A stretch of 64,000 nucleotides of DNA, taken from positions 19,732,314 through 19,796,313 of the forward strand of contig NC_133479.1 of assembly GCF_025370935.1 (NCBI RefSeq), in the 5' to 3' direction. The notes below the pieces were generated by a model. It made no database searches and had not been told where the DNA came from. It was given only the letters and a program-made list of their open reading frames with translations. Source of the stretch: Choristoneura fumiferana. Taxonomy: Eukaryota; Arthropoda; Insecta; Lepidoptera; Tortricidae. Shown here in pieces: positions 11,765 through 22,711 of the stretch. Both the position numbers and the translations under genes were made by a program. Numbering within the stretch: position 1 is the stretch's first letter; every line of letters begins with the position of its first letter.

Positions 11765-11893
11765 TACCTCGTTGAGTTTCTTGCCGGATTCTTCTCAACA
11801 GAGGTTTTTCCGAACCGGTGGTAGTTTTTTTTGACATTCTTAAGTGCTTGTTTTAGCCTAAATTGAATAAAGATATTTTGACTTTGACTTTGA
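11765..11893 (+). mobile_element. Family K LINE 3' end, copy 2
   Basis: Carries CGTTGAGTTTCTTGCCGGAT, GAGGTTTTTCCGAACCGGTG and the terminal TTTGACTTTGACTTTGA tandem. Slightly longer at its 5' side than copy 1. Confidence 0.7.
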
Positions 11894-12472
11894 TTATCTA
11901 TTCATTTTATATAAGGTTTAGTAATATTTAAAAAAAGTTGCACTATTGCCGTAAAGTTCCTTCCTAGCCTCACTCATTGCCTTTTTAATTAACAAAAATG
12001 CTCTTGCTTGTGTGTCAAATCGTATTGTGGTTAAGATATAACTCGAGAAAGCAATACAAAACGAACCCGCATTTCTTGACAAAACAAAACCGGTGATATT
12101 AACTTCGGGTCGACATCCCTAACTCTATTAAACGCGTCCACAATAGAGGCCTCGCTACAATAGCGTCACAATATTGTGATCAAAGCGACTCGCTGTATTG
12201 GCAAACAATTGGCGCATTAGGACACCATTCAGGAACAGTCTTAAACGCTACTGTTCAAGTATTATTCTTTGTTAGTTTTTGCGCGTTTCCATTGTCGCTT
12301 ACGATAAGAGATTTAGAATTTATTCCGCAACTCTCTGTTCTTGTTATGTGACATATATACGATGTTTGGATGTTCGTTATTTTTTTGTGTGTAAATATGA
12401 AAAATAAAGTTGCCAGAGATTCGATTATAGTTATCATTTGCGATCTTAACGTAATATTGTTAATAGGTACTT
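11894..12472. other. no recognisable feature
   Basis: AT-rich. A 60-codon minus frame (12255-12437) has no known motif. Confidence 0.4.
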
Positions 12473-12552
12473 AAAAGTCAAAGTCAAAATATCTTTATTC
12501 AATTTAGGCTATAACAAACACTTCTATGAATGTCAAAAAAATCTACCATTTA
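12473..12552 (-). mobile_element. Family K LINE 3' end, copy 3 (truncated)
   Basis: Plus strand starts AAAAGTCAAAGTCAAAATAT and CTTTATTCAATTTAGGC and breaks off after AAAAATCTACC. Inverted relative to copies 1 and 2. Confidence 0.65.
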
Positions 12553-13170
12553 TACTTTGACATTATCTGTATGTTGTACTTTATTTTCTATTTTGCTTAC
12601 GTGTCGAATTTTGCGCAAATAACAAATTGCCTTTTGTTTACCCTTTAAATAAATACGTATAATCGGGCAATGGAAACAGTGTCAAGACGCAGGCGCATGT
12701 TTTTTGCGTCACCCGGGCCGAATTCACGCCCCTGTCATAATGCCACTCGCGAGTTGTCACTTAACACTTTAATCCCGCATCTGTCCCGATTAATCCTGAT
12801 GTCTAGCATGACGCTCTTCTTTGACTTTGTTATTAAAACATTTTCAGTTTTTTTAAGACCGAGATGGCGCACCTTGATGACCGGCCATTAAAAAAAAAAG
12901 ATAATCTATGACGTGCCATAGATAAAAATAAAACTATCAATCAAAGACAAGAAACACAGTATTCGATGATTGCTCAAATTGACGATTGGCACATTTGATG
13001 TGGCTAAATTATTTTGCTGCTTGCCATTCGTTCGATATCCCAGAGCTACCTATTTACGAATTGAGCTTTTATTTAACTTACAGTCACGAATGTGACGCAA
13101 AATGCTTGAACACGGGGCGACAATTCCGTATATTCATCATTTCAAACAAGCATGTGTGTCACATGACTTA
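12553..13170. other. no recognisable feature
   Basis: Short open frames at 12670-12891 and 12986-13237 have no known domains; the second overlaps a LINE tail remnant. Confidence 0.4.
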
Positions 13171-13233
13171 CATAGTATCTTTATTAAATTTAGACCATAC
13201 TCGTAACAAGCAATTATCAATGTCAAAAAACAA
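13171..13233 (-). mobile_element. Family K LINE 3' end, decayed copy 4
   Basis: Plus strand AGTATCTTTATTAAATTTAG followed by ACAAGCAATTATCAATGTC matches the family-K consensus with many changes. An old fragment. Confidence 0.45.
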
Positions 13234-14490
13234 GTGATGGTTTTTTCTTGATGTGTTTTCTATTTTTAACTGCTGCAGGTACTTATAGCGTTTAAATCTG
13301 TTTCCTGAAGTCATAATATCGTCTAAATAACGTCAAGTAAAGTGGTAAGCATCGTGCTTGCCTTCTCATGTGGACTTAAATCGTATTTATAAGTCGCCTT
13401 TGTGATATTCTTAAGAATTCGTCCATCTTTTGTGATGTCAGTTTTAGCTTTTTCGGATCTGTGTATGAATGTAAATAGGGTCTGACGACAATGAAAGGGA
13501 ATGAGGTGAATGGGTTAAAATAAGGTTATAATTTGGGGTGTTCAAAATGGAGAATCATTTTGTCATATCTATAATTATTTATGTGAATAAAATATATGTT
13601 TTTTTTTTAAGTTTAATGTATTTGTTAAAGGAAACCATGGATGATAGCAGGGGTATATTTTTACATATGTTTAACACGTTATCTTACCTAATTACACTAG
13701 TGCCCCGTGAACCGCACACGTCGCGAATTTGTCTTACATTTCCAACACCCATGGTTACGTTTTGGAAAAAACCCAAAAACTGAATAAAATGTGACAAAAA
13801 AAAAACAGAATAAATCATCAGTCCACAAACTTTTGCGATTGCGAGACACGATTGAGAAATGCGGTCTTTAGACAGCCGGACATACCTACAAAACATTTTT
13901 CCCAAGCTGAAACAAAGAGGTTAAATAAGGATCAACATTCGTTAAAAGTCCCAAATTAGTTGCTAAATTTCACTCAACGACCATTAGGCATCTAGTCTAA
14001 TTCCCAAAGTCAAGAATCTGAACCAAAACAAAAGTACAATGGAAGTCCATCCAAAGTTCTAAACATACACATTAAGTGTACAAGTTATTTGTGACGATAA
14101 TGTCCTAAAATAACGACAATTAATGTCATCAAGTCCGGGGGCCAAAGCGATGACGCGGTAATCTGTTCAGCAGAACGTGTGAATCACGCGCCGGTATTCC
14201 GATCGTGTGGATATTGGCCATCGCGTTGCTAAATTAAATGGGTCTGGGAAGGATATAATTGCTGCCTTTATAAAATAACGCACTGTTTCAAAATACAACG
14301 TTTTGATTTAACTGCCCGAAAGAAGAATTTTGAGCGTATGTTTGTATACATACATATATATGTCTATTTCTTTAGAATCCTCTGTAGGTTAAACAGCTGG
14401 ACGGATTTCAACATATTATTTATCATTACAATCGTCATAATAGATTGACATATAGTACCTCGAGTACTGCCTTTTCGCAACGTAACGTTT
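13234..14490. other. no recognisable feature
   Basis: Frames at 13538-13783 (+) and 13684-13905 (-) overlap each other and carry no recognisable domain. A TATA-rich stretch lies near 14345-14365. Confidence 0.4.
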
Positions 14491-14613
14491 GGCAACCTGT
14501 TTCATTTCGCAACTTTTCATTTCGCAAACTCTAAAACTGTAAATATTTCAGGATTTATTTCAGAAATATTAAACAGTTGGGAAATGATAAGTTGCGAAAT
14601 GAAACAGGTTGCC
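14491..14613. mobile_element. fold-back with perfect 25-bp inverted repeats
   Basis: GGCAACCTGTTTCATTTCGC opens the left arm (14491-14515) and its exact complement closes the right arm (14589-14613). Weaker similarity extends about 20 bp outward on both sides (CGCAACGT / TTCGCCGAA), so the element is probably about 165 bp. MITE-like; flanking duplication not resolved. Confidence 0.65.
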
Positions 14614-15751
14614 AAAAGTTATTCGCCGAAACATTAGTAAACCATAGTACCTTAAAGTACTTTAAAAGTCGCTGAACTAATGTCGTTCATTTTGAGGAGA
14701 ACGATCTATGTTTTAATTATTTGCTCTTATTACAGGCTACACCCGGTATAATATTTCAATATGTTGTTCGTGAAAAAAAGTGCGGAAGGGTTAATTTTTT
14801 TTATTGTAGCAATATGAGTATCAAATGAAAGCTAATAATTAGCCCATTCGATATATATGCCTTAATTTTTTTCAAATTAAATCTAAAAAGAAAAGCAAGT
14901 CTAGAACTCTGTCATGTAACTTAAAGTTCAACAGTCGGGAGCCATTACTGGGAATATTTGAGCCGTCACGGTTTTGAATAGGTCCCATTGGCTGTCTTTT
15001 GCCAACTACGAACCCCGGACACCAGCACTGCGGTGTGGAAGGCAGAAGGAAATCATCACACTATTTCACCAAGAAAGTTATAATGAAGGTTTGTCACATC
15101 CTCAACCGACGTCCATGACCACTTAGCCAAGAACTTAGCGACTTAGTAGACTTATATCATTAAAATAATGTTATTATGAATTAAATTGTAATCGTAATTT
15201 ATTAAGACCTTTATAATCGGATAAATTAAACTAGAAACCGCAACAGTCTTGTAGGCATCAGCTTAACGACCGCGGTATGAGCCGTGAAACGATCTCACTG
15301 ACTTTAATAACTTAATCTCACATTATAATAATTATTTCAACGAGTCGACAAAACAAAGGAGTGCGACAAATGGTCTTGATGTTGAGGTGACGATGGCTCG
15401 AAGCTGGTGATGAGAACTTGAGACAGTGTAATGTGTCCATTAATGAATATTGTGTGAAAAATGCAACATCATGCCATTGCCCTACACATGCTTGAAATAT
15501 TTTTATTTCTCAATAACGTGTCATTGCTTGAGAAAAGAGGTCTGAATTAGAACGAATTCTGGTATAAGTAGCTGGGCGTTTTCTTACATTTGTTGTTACT
15601 TTATCACACTCACTTGTACAAGGTATCAAGTGTATCAGGGTTCATTAAAAAAGTCATAATCGAGCTGTATTGATTATTATTCTTTAAATTGTGACTTATG
15701 ATGTAAGCCTTAAATCACATTGTAGATCTGTTTTAAACGAATATATTTCTC
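14614..15751. other. no recognisable feature
   Basis: No coding region or repeat family recognised. A stretch at 14740-14935 with AT-rich simple composition may be an old element. Confidence 0.35.
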
Positions 15752-15806
15752 GTCAAGTTTTTTGCCGGGTTCTTCTCTTGACAGAGGTTTTTTCGAACTC
15801 TAGGAG
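15752..15806 (+). mobile_element. Family K LINE fragment, copy 5
   Basis: TTTTTTGCCGGGTTCTTCTC and GACAGAGGTTTTTTCGAAC match the 5' part of the family-K 3' end; the tandem tail is absent. Confidence 0.5.
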
Positions 15807-15929
15807 TTTTTAAAATTCTAGAGGAGTTTTCAAAATCTAGCGGTTGAGATTACAATATTTGTTCAGAATCATTTAGAAAGTTGGGCTAAAAAGTAGCCTG
15901 TGTTATTCTAGAGATCCACCTACATGCAC

Positions 15930-16030
15930 ACTACTAACTAAATTTCATAAAAATCCGTCCAGCGGTTTCAGCATGAGAGAGACCTAAAACAAACACATCT
16001 ACTGTCGGTTTTATCATATTACTAGGATTA
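15930..16030 (+). mobile_element. Helitron-like relic
   Basis: ACTAAATTTCATAAAAATCC, GTCCAGCGGTTTCAGC and a terminal ATATTACTAGGATT resemble the interior and end of short lepidopteran non-autonomous Helitrons. The diagnostic hairpin and CTAGT end are not intact. Confidence 0.35.
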
Positions 16031-17468
16031 TTAAAATGTATACTGAAGGTATGAATATTTCTTGTAATTTGCCAAACAATGCAATATCCTTGACACATGC
16101 TAAAACCGCTATTTGGAATACGTATGCCACATTCACAACGACAACATGGGACAGCATGATAAAGTGCTATGTCATTTAACACATAATGTATGTTATACTT
16201 CTTTGTTAATTTATGGCATTAAAGTACACTTAGCCTTGTAAATGTAAAGCCAAGTTGTGATGCAAATTAATGTCGACATTTGCTGAAAATTTTCACGTGT
16301 TTTATTATCTGGCAACACCGTTTGTCACTCGCCGCAGCACGGCTGCCTCGACACAGACTAATCAACGCTACTCTCAGAAATAATTAGTCCCTTACCAGCG
16401 CAGTAAAATTAGAACGGCTATCACATGAAAATGTTAATGTTGGCAGTAAAACAAAACAAGCAGTTGCAATATTACACCTCATACACACATCCGTTCGTGT
16501 CTAAATATACGCAGCCGCAGCGTCCGCTAGCGACCCGAGCCTCCCAACAACTCCGTGCAATTGCTCCGTGAAACACAACTCTATCAAAACTTGGAAGGGT
16601 CAATTTTGGAACGTGATTTGATTTATGAAGTCCAGAAGCAGAACATTATGATAACAAAATAAAAAAAGTAAGACGCTCGAAATTTAAATATCATTTGGAT
16701 CGTTACTATGTATCATGAACCCAACCAAGTTTCGACTCAGTGGAAAAATGTTAGAGTTTTCGGTTGCGCGCGTCGGTTTCCAATGTTTATTTAAAGTGGG
16801 TTCGGAAACGGCGTCGATGAACAAATTTATCTGTTTGTGTGCGCAGGCGCAGGCATTCGACTGTCAGATTGATGGATATTGTAAACAAGATAACTGCGCC
16901 TTGTTAGGGCTGAATATATAGACTGTTGCCCTAACTGGGACGTAGTGATTTCCAGATTGCTGATAACGAAATCGATGTCTTGACATGTTAGTTCCGTGTA
17001 TGACATGTGTTACTACCGCTTGACAAATTTCATTTTGCAGCCGTCTTACCCTCGGTCTTGAACTGAGTGTTAACAAAATTGAATCCTGATCTATAGCACC
17101 AATCGTAAATGCAAGTTGGTTCTTTATCGTTGCTATCTTTGTATACTGATGAATCGTGTTTGCTGGCAATTCGATGATACTTATATAACTTGGAATTATT
17201 TTCATGGATCATTGATTTATTTCAACTTTCGACGGAAGAGCGTTTGGAAAGTAGTAAGACATGGAGAATATTATAAGTACCTATGATACTGTATTTATAC
17301 TCGTTGACAAGTTCCTTTAATCTTCTCAGAGATTTGTCATAGGTATTATTATGGGACAGTCATCGACTTTTTAGAATATAATTTCTGAATTTCATTCTTG
17401 GCGTGCTGAGCTGGCGTGCTGGCGTGCGAGAGGCGTGACACTATTTTTGTTTCCTCGCAGTGATCGTG
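16031..17468. other. no recognisable feature
   Basis: Frames at 16715-16921 (+) and 16864-17205 (-) overlap and show no known domain. The 116-codon minus frame at 17349-17699 runs into the retroposon described next. Confidence 0.4.
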
Positions 17469-17479
17469 AAAAGCACGAT

Positions 17480-17929
17480 CTGTTAATAAAAATTTGGAAT
17501 TGAAATAAAAAATACAAAAAGATTCCAAAAAACCAATCTTAATTTGATTGCTTAGTAACGATATCTCTTGTCCGGGTGAGCGGTTAGTTCCAATGGAGTG
17601 CCGAAAAAGTTTCTCGATGAGGGCTACGGCATAGATGTCGCTAGCGTCACTGCTTAAGTGGCTAAATAAGAAATAAACAAGCTGAGATATGAGGTGCATA
17701 GGGGAAATTCGTGTCGGTACCGTTGACCATCAGTGGTGTAGCGGTATAGCACGCGGTACGGAATACCGAGGACCTGGGTTCGATTCCCAGTGATGGTCTT
17801 ATTTTTCTGTTTTTTCTGTGCATCTATATTTCAGTTTGTATTTTCAATTTAGGTTTTACGGGATGACCGTAAAAGTAAAAATTTGGAATTGAAATAAAAA
17901 ATACAAAAAGATTCCAAAAAACCAATCTT
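17480..17929 (+). mobile_element. tRNA-containing retroposon, copy 1
   Basis: Bounded by an 11-bp duplication with one mismatch (AAAAGCACGAT 17469-17479, AAAAGCACAAT 17930-17940). Two identical 55-bp stretches, 17487-17541 and 17876-17930, begin TAAAAATTTGGAATTG and end CCAATCTTA. Between them lies a unit starting ATTTGATTGCTTAG (17542) with a tRNA-like domain at 17725-17797 and a 3' spacer. The same 5' boundary occurs in the copies at 53848-54249 and 54819-55307. No coding capacity. The likely explanation is a roughly 390-nt retroposed RNA preceded by the 3' end of a second copy. It is not a standard SINE, because the tRNA-like part sits about 180 nt inside the unit. Confidence 0.75.
17725..17797 (+). 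other. tRNA-like domain of retroposon copy 1
   Basis: A 7-bp acceptor-like stem (GACCATC with GATGGTC) encloses an A-box-like TGGTGTAGCGG, a stem CGGT/ACCG with the loop ACGGAAT (GGA at the anticodon position) and a T-arm CTGGG/CCCAG around the B box GGTTCGATTCC. Position 33 is C instead of T and the D arm is irregular. I read it as a tRNA-derived RNA polymerase III promoter, not a working tRNA gene. Confidence 0.6.
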
Positions 17930-17973
17930 AAAAGCACAATGTTTAGTCTCGGCCAAAAGTGCAATAGATGAAC

Positions 17974-18150
17974 TCGTATTATCGAAGTTCAAACTAACTC
18001 GTTCATCTATTGCTTACTTTTGTGCCTCTACAACATTCAACAATGTTTATTCTTGTGTCTCTGACATGTATAAATACGAATAGTACATTGTTGTAAAAGC
18101 CCGAAAGTAAGCAATAGATGAACGAGTTAGTTTGAACTTCGATAATACGA
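17974..18150. mobile_element. fold-back with perfect 47-bp inverted repeats
   Basis: Arms 17974-18020 and 18104-18150 are exact inverted copies (TCGTATTATCGAAGTTCAAA outward end; GCTTACTTT inward end) around an 83-bp loop. A shorter hairpin GCAATAGATGAA / TTCATCTATTGC lies at 17961-18013. MITE-like and apparently recent, since the arms have not diverged. It starts only about 30 bp after the retroposon at 17480-17929. Confidence 0.8.
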
Positions 18151-19720
18151 TTGTATCAGATTAATATGCTTTTAGCCGGACTGTTATCATTCAATTGACT
18201 GAATAGTTCACTTAAGCTGTATAAATTTAACAGGCACTGGAAGCTACGGAAAGGATTGAAAGAAGCAAATGAAGATCAATCACTGGCCTGCGCGCGCGGC
18301 GATCCATCATTTAAGTAATGCGCCGGCGTCACTCTAAATACATCCTAATTTGTGATGATTTCCAGAATTAGTGTGAGAGTAAGAAGCAGTGCCACCCATT
18401 CCACTTGTATAATATGTTTGACCAGCAGCTCGAGGTTTTCCTCTGTAAAGAGCTTAAAAACCGGTCGAGCGAGACTCGCGGACCGAGAGCTCCATTTTAG
18501 TTGACGCTTGGTTGTTGTTATGATTGTTTTTCTCCCATTTCACTAACTCAGATTAGCATTCATAGGTACACAATTAAATAAAAGTACATTCTTCTTTCCA
18601 TACAATGAAAATTCAACTATTTTGCTTTTACACTGTTTGTTTTGTTTTTTTTTTTATATTTGTTACTGAGTAGTAAGAAACATTTGTTTTCGGTCCTCTG
18701 GATTGTGGCGTAAAATCAGTGTTTTGCTCCTCCGATCAATGTTGACCACTGAGCCATATGGCCCTTTTGCACTACTACTGCAAGCGCACACAAACAATAT
18801 GAAATGTTTACTTTTGAATTTGAACTGTTTTGTATCTGTACCTAATCTTGATTTTGTGAGTTTGCAGTACTAAATTATATATATTTTTTATCGAGGGCCT
18901 AAAATAAGCCAATATATACCCGAGGTGGTTAGCCACCCGAGCTTTAGCGAGGTTTTATATTGACTTTTAGTCTCGAAATGAAAACTCTATTTTTCACTTC
19001 GATTTCGAGAAAAAATAGTCATTTCTGGGAAAGAATAATGCGTTTGTTATTCCTACAGTCTATAAAACTTTTACGTAACATTTTCGTCATGAAAATGGTC
19101 CACACACAATCTTATTTTATGGCAAAAACTAAGCAAGTACTAGCTGTTTGAGTTTATCTTAGTCACTCGAAGTAAAAAAAATAAAAATTACTTTTACTCC
19201 CTAGGGACTAAAGTACTCACTTTACTCCCGCCTCGTAAGGCTATATTGACCTACTTTTAGAGCATGAGAAGTGAAAAAGTTTAATCTATCTCTCTATATC
19301 CATACTTTGTAGGTTTTGCCATAAAATTGTGTAGTTTAATGAGTTTCTGTAGCAGGCTAGTTGGCGGTCCGTTTGATAACTTGGACATTTTGTGTCACGA
19401 TTGTGATTGGCATATAGCTGAACTAGCTGTTCGTATATAATTTAAAAAAAGCTTTCTGTTCGGCCCTTACGTCCTTTAGCAAATAAGCAAACGCTACATT
19501 TATTTTGTACAGCAAAATGTCACATGCATGTTTAACAAAAATAAATAACTTAACAGCATTTACTTCACGCAAATACCATCCAATATTTATTTGCTCTTTT
19601 TATTCAAACACAACACATATTCACTTAGCAACATTTAACATTTCAGTGATACTTAATAAAATAAACAGCTAAGAAGCCGCTTTGGATCTCATCTACCAAA
19701 AATGGATCACCTTGTATACG
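18151..19720. other. unrecognised DNA with one possible old repeat
   Basis: No coding region supported. The segment about 18893-19270 (GAGGGCCTAAAATAAGCC, CCGAGCTTTAGCGAGGTTTT) resembles degraded repeat sequence of the kind seen near 44357, but I cannot define its ends. Confidence 0.35.
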
Positions 19721-20481
19721 TTTTTAGGGTTCCATAGCCAAAAATCGAGCCGGTGAAATTACTGGCACTTGAGGTATCCCATCTTAGGCCTCTAGGTTGG
19801 CAACGCATCTGCAATCCCCCTGGTGTTGCAGGTGTCTATGGGCGGTGGTGATCTCTTACCATCAGGAGACCCACTTGCTCGCTTGCCATCCAGTTGAATA
19901 AATAAAAATGGCAAATTCCGTAGCCAAAATGGCAAAAACGGAACCCTTATAGTTTCGCCATGTCTGTCTGTCAATAATGAATAATATGTAAACTATGCCG
20001 ACAAACTGGTACAGTAAAAAAAACAAAAAAATTTTTTTTAGAGTACCTAGGTACCTCCCATAGACGCAAAGTGGGGTGTTTTTTTTTCTCATCCAATCTT
20101 GTAGTCTGGGGTATCGTTGGATAGGTCTTTTAAAGCCATTAGGGGGTTGCTAGAACGATTTTTCGATTCAGTGATTTGTTTGCAAAATATATAACTTTAA
20201 AGTGCAAATTTTCATTAAAATCTAAACCGGTGGGTGGAAAATTTTGAAAAAATTCGCAGTGGTAGTAAGTATATCAAACTTACAAGGAGAACTATAATGG
20301 CTAAGTTTGCTTGAGAATTATTAGTAGTTTAAGAGTAAATAGCAGCCTAAGGTATAAAATACACCTAAACTAGGGAAGATTCCGTATAAAATACGAAATC
20401 CTTAGAAAAATATGACTTAATTTTTTCGTAATGGCTACTACCCAATTTCGGGCGTGTCCAACACGCTCTTGGACGGTTTTA
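19721..20481 (+). mobile_element. GGGTTCCG-family element, copy C, interrupted
   Basis: Starts TTTTTAGGGTTCCATAGCC at 19721 and ends at CGTGTCCAACACGCTCTTGG. It is split near its 5' end by a family X retroposon (19744-19915) and resumes at GCCAAAATGGCAAAAACGG. Both terminal hairpins can be recognised, though diverged. Confidence 0.75.
19744..19915 (+). mobile_element. Family X retroposon 3' end, copy 2, nested
   Basis: Carries CCGGTGAAATTACTGGCACT through CATCCAGTTGAATAAATAAA. It is flanked by the 14-bp duplication TTCCATAGCCAAAA (19730-19743) and TTCCGTAGCCAAAA (19916-19929), one mismatch apart. It is therefore a TPRT-type insertion into GGGTTCCG element copy C. Confidence 0.75.
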
Positions 20482-21596
20482 CCCAGAGGCGTCTTTACCT
20501 ATAGTGCAGTTCCCGCTTTCAGGAGGGGAGATTATTTACAAACACTCTGTATACCGAGGAAGTTATCCGTCTTGAGATGTCATCACGAAAACTCACAACA
20601 CTATCCATCCAATCTCGTTGGCAAAGTTGGATGCTTACTTACATTCTAACTTCCTAAGACATTGCAATATTTTGTAAAAATACCTTCGGCTTCTATTCGA
20701 CGGCTTAACCCCTCTTCTAAACTAAAAAATAGTACATTATAGTCTCATCTGTTTTAATTAAGTAATAAGCACAAAATATGCTGATTTTAATTAGAAAAAA
20801 AAAAACAAGATAGCGTCAAATTTAGCACGGATCCGCGTCATAAGAAAGCAGAGGTTAAACGTAGGTCTAAACCGGGCTTAACAGTAGCTTCATCCTATCA
20901 ACGGACACACGTGCAACTTGTGCTAACAAATACATACACAACTTGCATTCCATTTTCAAATGCGTCCAGGAGTCGATAAACCTGTCAAATCTAACTGGCC
21001 AGTACGTTGATTAAACAACCAATCTCATCCACACTAAAATGAACCCTGTAGCAGTGAAAATAAAGCTAAATTTGGTGCGGCCTGGGTCTTTGAGTGAGAT
21101 GGTTTGGTGGCAAGGCAAAGTTTGAAATGGAACAACAGTTGTTGAATGTAAACTCAATCGGAGTGAGCTCCTAAATAGTTAGTAATGTTTGTATGGAATA
21201 AAATAAGGATGGATATTAATATGCTCACTTGAGTGTTTCAGAACAAATCAGAGATTAAATTTTATTTGTGATGGCACATGAAATCATAGGACATAATACG
21301 TGTGGTGTTAAAAAAAATCTATACCATAATTTAACCTATATTCAGGTCTAACATCTGGTAGCATGGTGTACGGTTGTGTTACTCTGAAGGTGAGCTCTGG
21401 TTGAGTTCCAAACGCGTCAGTGTGGTGTGGTGGTGGTGATAGATGGGTTTGTGTGATTTGTGTGTGTTCTTACAGTGTGGAGGTGGAGGAACTGTATGAA
21501 TACGCATATTTTGCATAAACTTAGCTATCATAAGGTCACACGTGAGCAAGGAAATTCTTTTAGTTCATTCAGGTTACTGATTACTAATAACTATAG
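20482..21596. other. no recognisable feature
   Basis: A TG-rich, minisatellite-like stretch lies near 21400-21480 (GTGTGGTGTGGTGGTGGTGA). No coding region supported. Confidence 0.4.
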
Positions 21597-21731
21597 TTAT
21601 AGTCCGCATTAAAACTACTGATGAAAAATGGAAAATAATTGAGATTAGTCGTACAAACTTAAAATTATATTTTCGAATTAAAATTATTTTCCACTTTTCG
21701 TATTAGTAATCAGTAGTTTTAACGCGGATAT
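21597..21731. mobile_element. fold-back element
   Basis: Left arm TAGTCCGCATTAAAACTACT, then GGAAAATAATT; right arm AATTATTTTCC and CAGTAGTTTTAACGCGGATA. The arms are imperfect inverted copies, and the motif TTACTGATTACTAATA is repeated once more just left at 21573-21590. Confidence 0.6.
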
Positions 21732-21974
21732 TTTACACCAATTAGTAACATCAAAGCATCATCATCAAACAATTCAATCGCCAGACCTAAAGATAAAGCA
21801 CATAAAGGACACATAAAGGTGCCCAAGTGAATAAGACAAAATATAGATATGTATATATCTCTCTCTCTCCTGCGGCGTTATATACAACCCTTTGTGGGTC
21901 TTGGACTTTCGGAAGTAGAAACATTTATGACTTTTTACAAGAAGCCCTTTTCAAGTACAAGGGATAAAATAAAG

Positions 21975-22070
21975 GGGTTTACCTTTGTACATATATCTCA
22001 ATGTTTGTCAATTGTGTTTGTTACTTATTTTGTACAATAAAGAGTTTACATACATACAAGTCCTTTTTTA
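21975..22070 (+). mobile_element. LINE 3' end with CATA tail
   Basis: GTTTACCTTTGTACATATAT, then TTGTACAATAAAGAGTTTAC and CATACATAC at the end resemble 3' termini of lepidopteran LINEs that finish in a CATA tandem. No protein remains. Confidence 0.4.
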
Positions 22071-22516
22071 GCTGAAACTTTTTGATACCTACAACTCCCC
22101 GCAAGTAAGTTGACGTTTTCGAAGCATATTCTAACTAGCCTCAAACGAGTTCCGCGAAGGTTTCCGCGCAATAACTTCCTGTTGATATCTGAAAACGTTT
22201 ATTACGGCGCTACTATACGAGTATTTACTAACTAGTAGGAATGCCCTCTGTACTTAACAGTGGAATATAGTACGAGTATACATACATACTCCTCCTATAT
22301 ATTAAATATATAGCTTACTTTCTTGTCAAGCCTGTGCACCGTAGGTAATTACTAATTGTACATCTTACGATTGTCAAAGCTGAGGCCTTATTGCTAACAC
22401 ACTTGGACTCACAATCGTTTGAACATCGATTAACCACTTCTTTCTGTCACACAATTAATATTTTTTCTCCATTTTGCTCTATCCCTGGCCTCCGTTTCTC
22501 CACGATGTTCTCTTGC
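22071..22516. other. no recognisable feature
   Basis: AT-rich, no frame or repeat recognised. Confidence 0.4.
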
Positions 22517-22711
22517 CTATGCGCTTGAGCTTAACTCATCTTCTTCTACACAGTCCTTCCACCGCTTCCTCGGTCTTCCCCTGGTCCTTTTTTGTTGCAT
22601 TGTCCTAACAGCCCTGTCGTCCCCCATCTTTTCCAGGTGTCCTGCCCATCTAAATCTTTGTGCCTTGCAGTATCTGACGATGGTTTCTTTACGGATTACG
22701 ACTTTTCGCAC
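22517..22711 (-). mobile_element. non-LTR retrotransposon ORF2 C-terminus
   Basis: The minus strand encodes RYCKAQRFRWAGHLEKMGDD, then TRGRPRKRWKDCVEED and a stop. The WAGH-x-RGRPRKRW-D order is the characteristic C-terminal tail of many arthropod LINE polyproteins. Only the last 64 residues survive; endonuclease and polymerase are missing. Confidence 0.75.

Noticed and set aside
17725..17797. Functional tRNA gene
   Set aside because: Irregular D arm, C at position 33, and the sequence recurs within a retroposon family with the same flanks.
17480..17929. Hammerhead ribozyme in the tRNA-containing retroposon, as in retrozymes
   Set aside because: I looked for the CTGATGA and GAAA core in any copy and did not find it.
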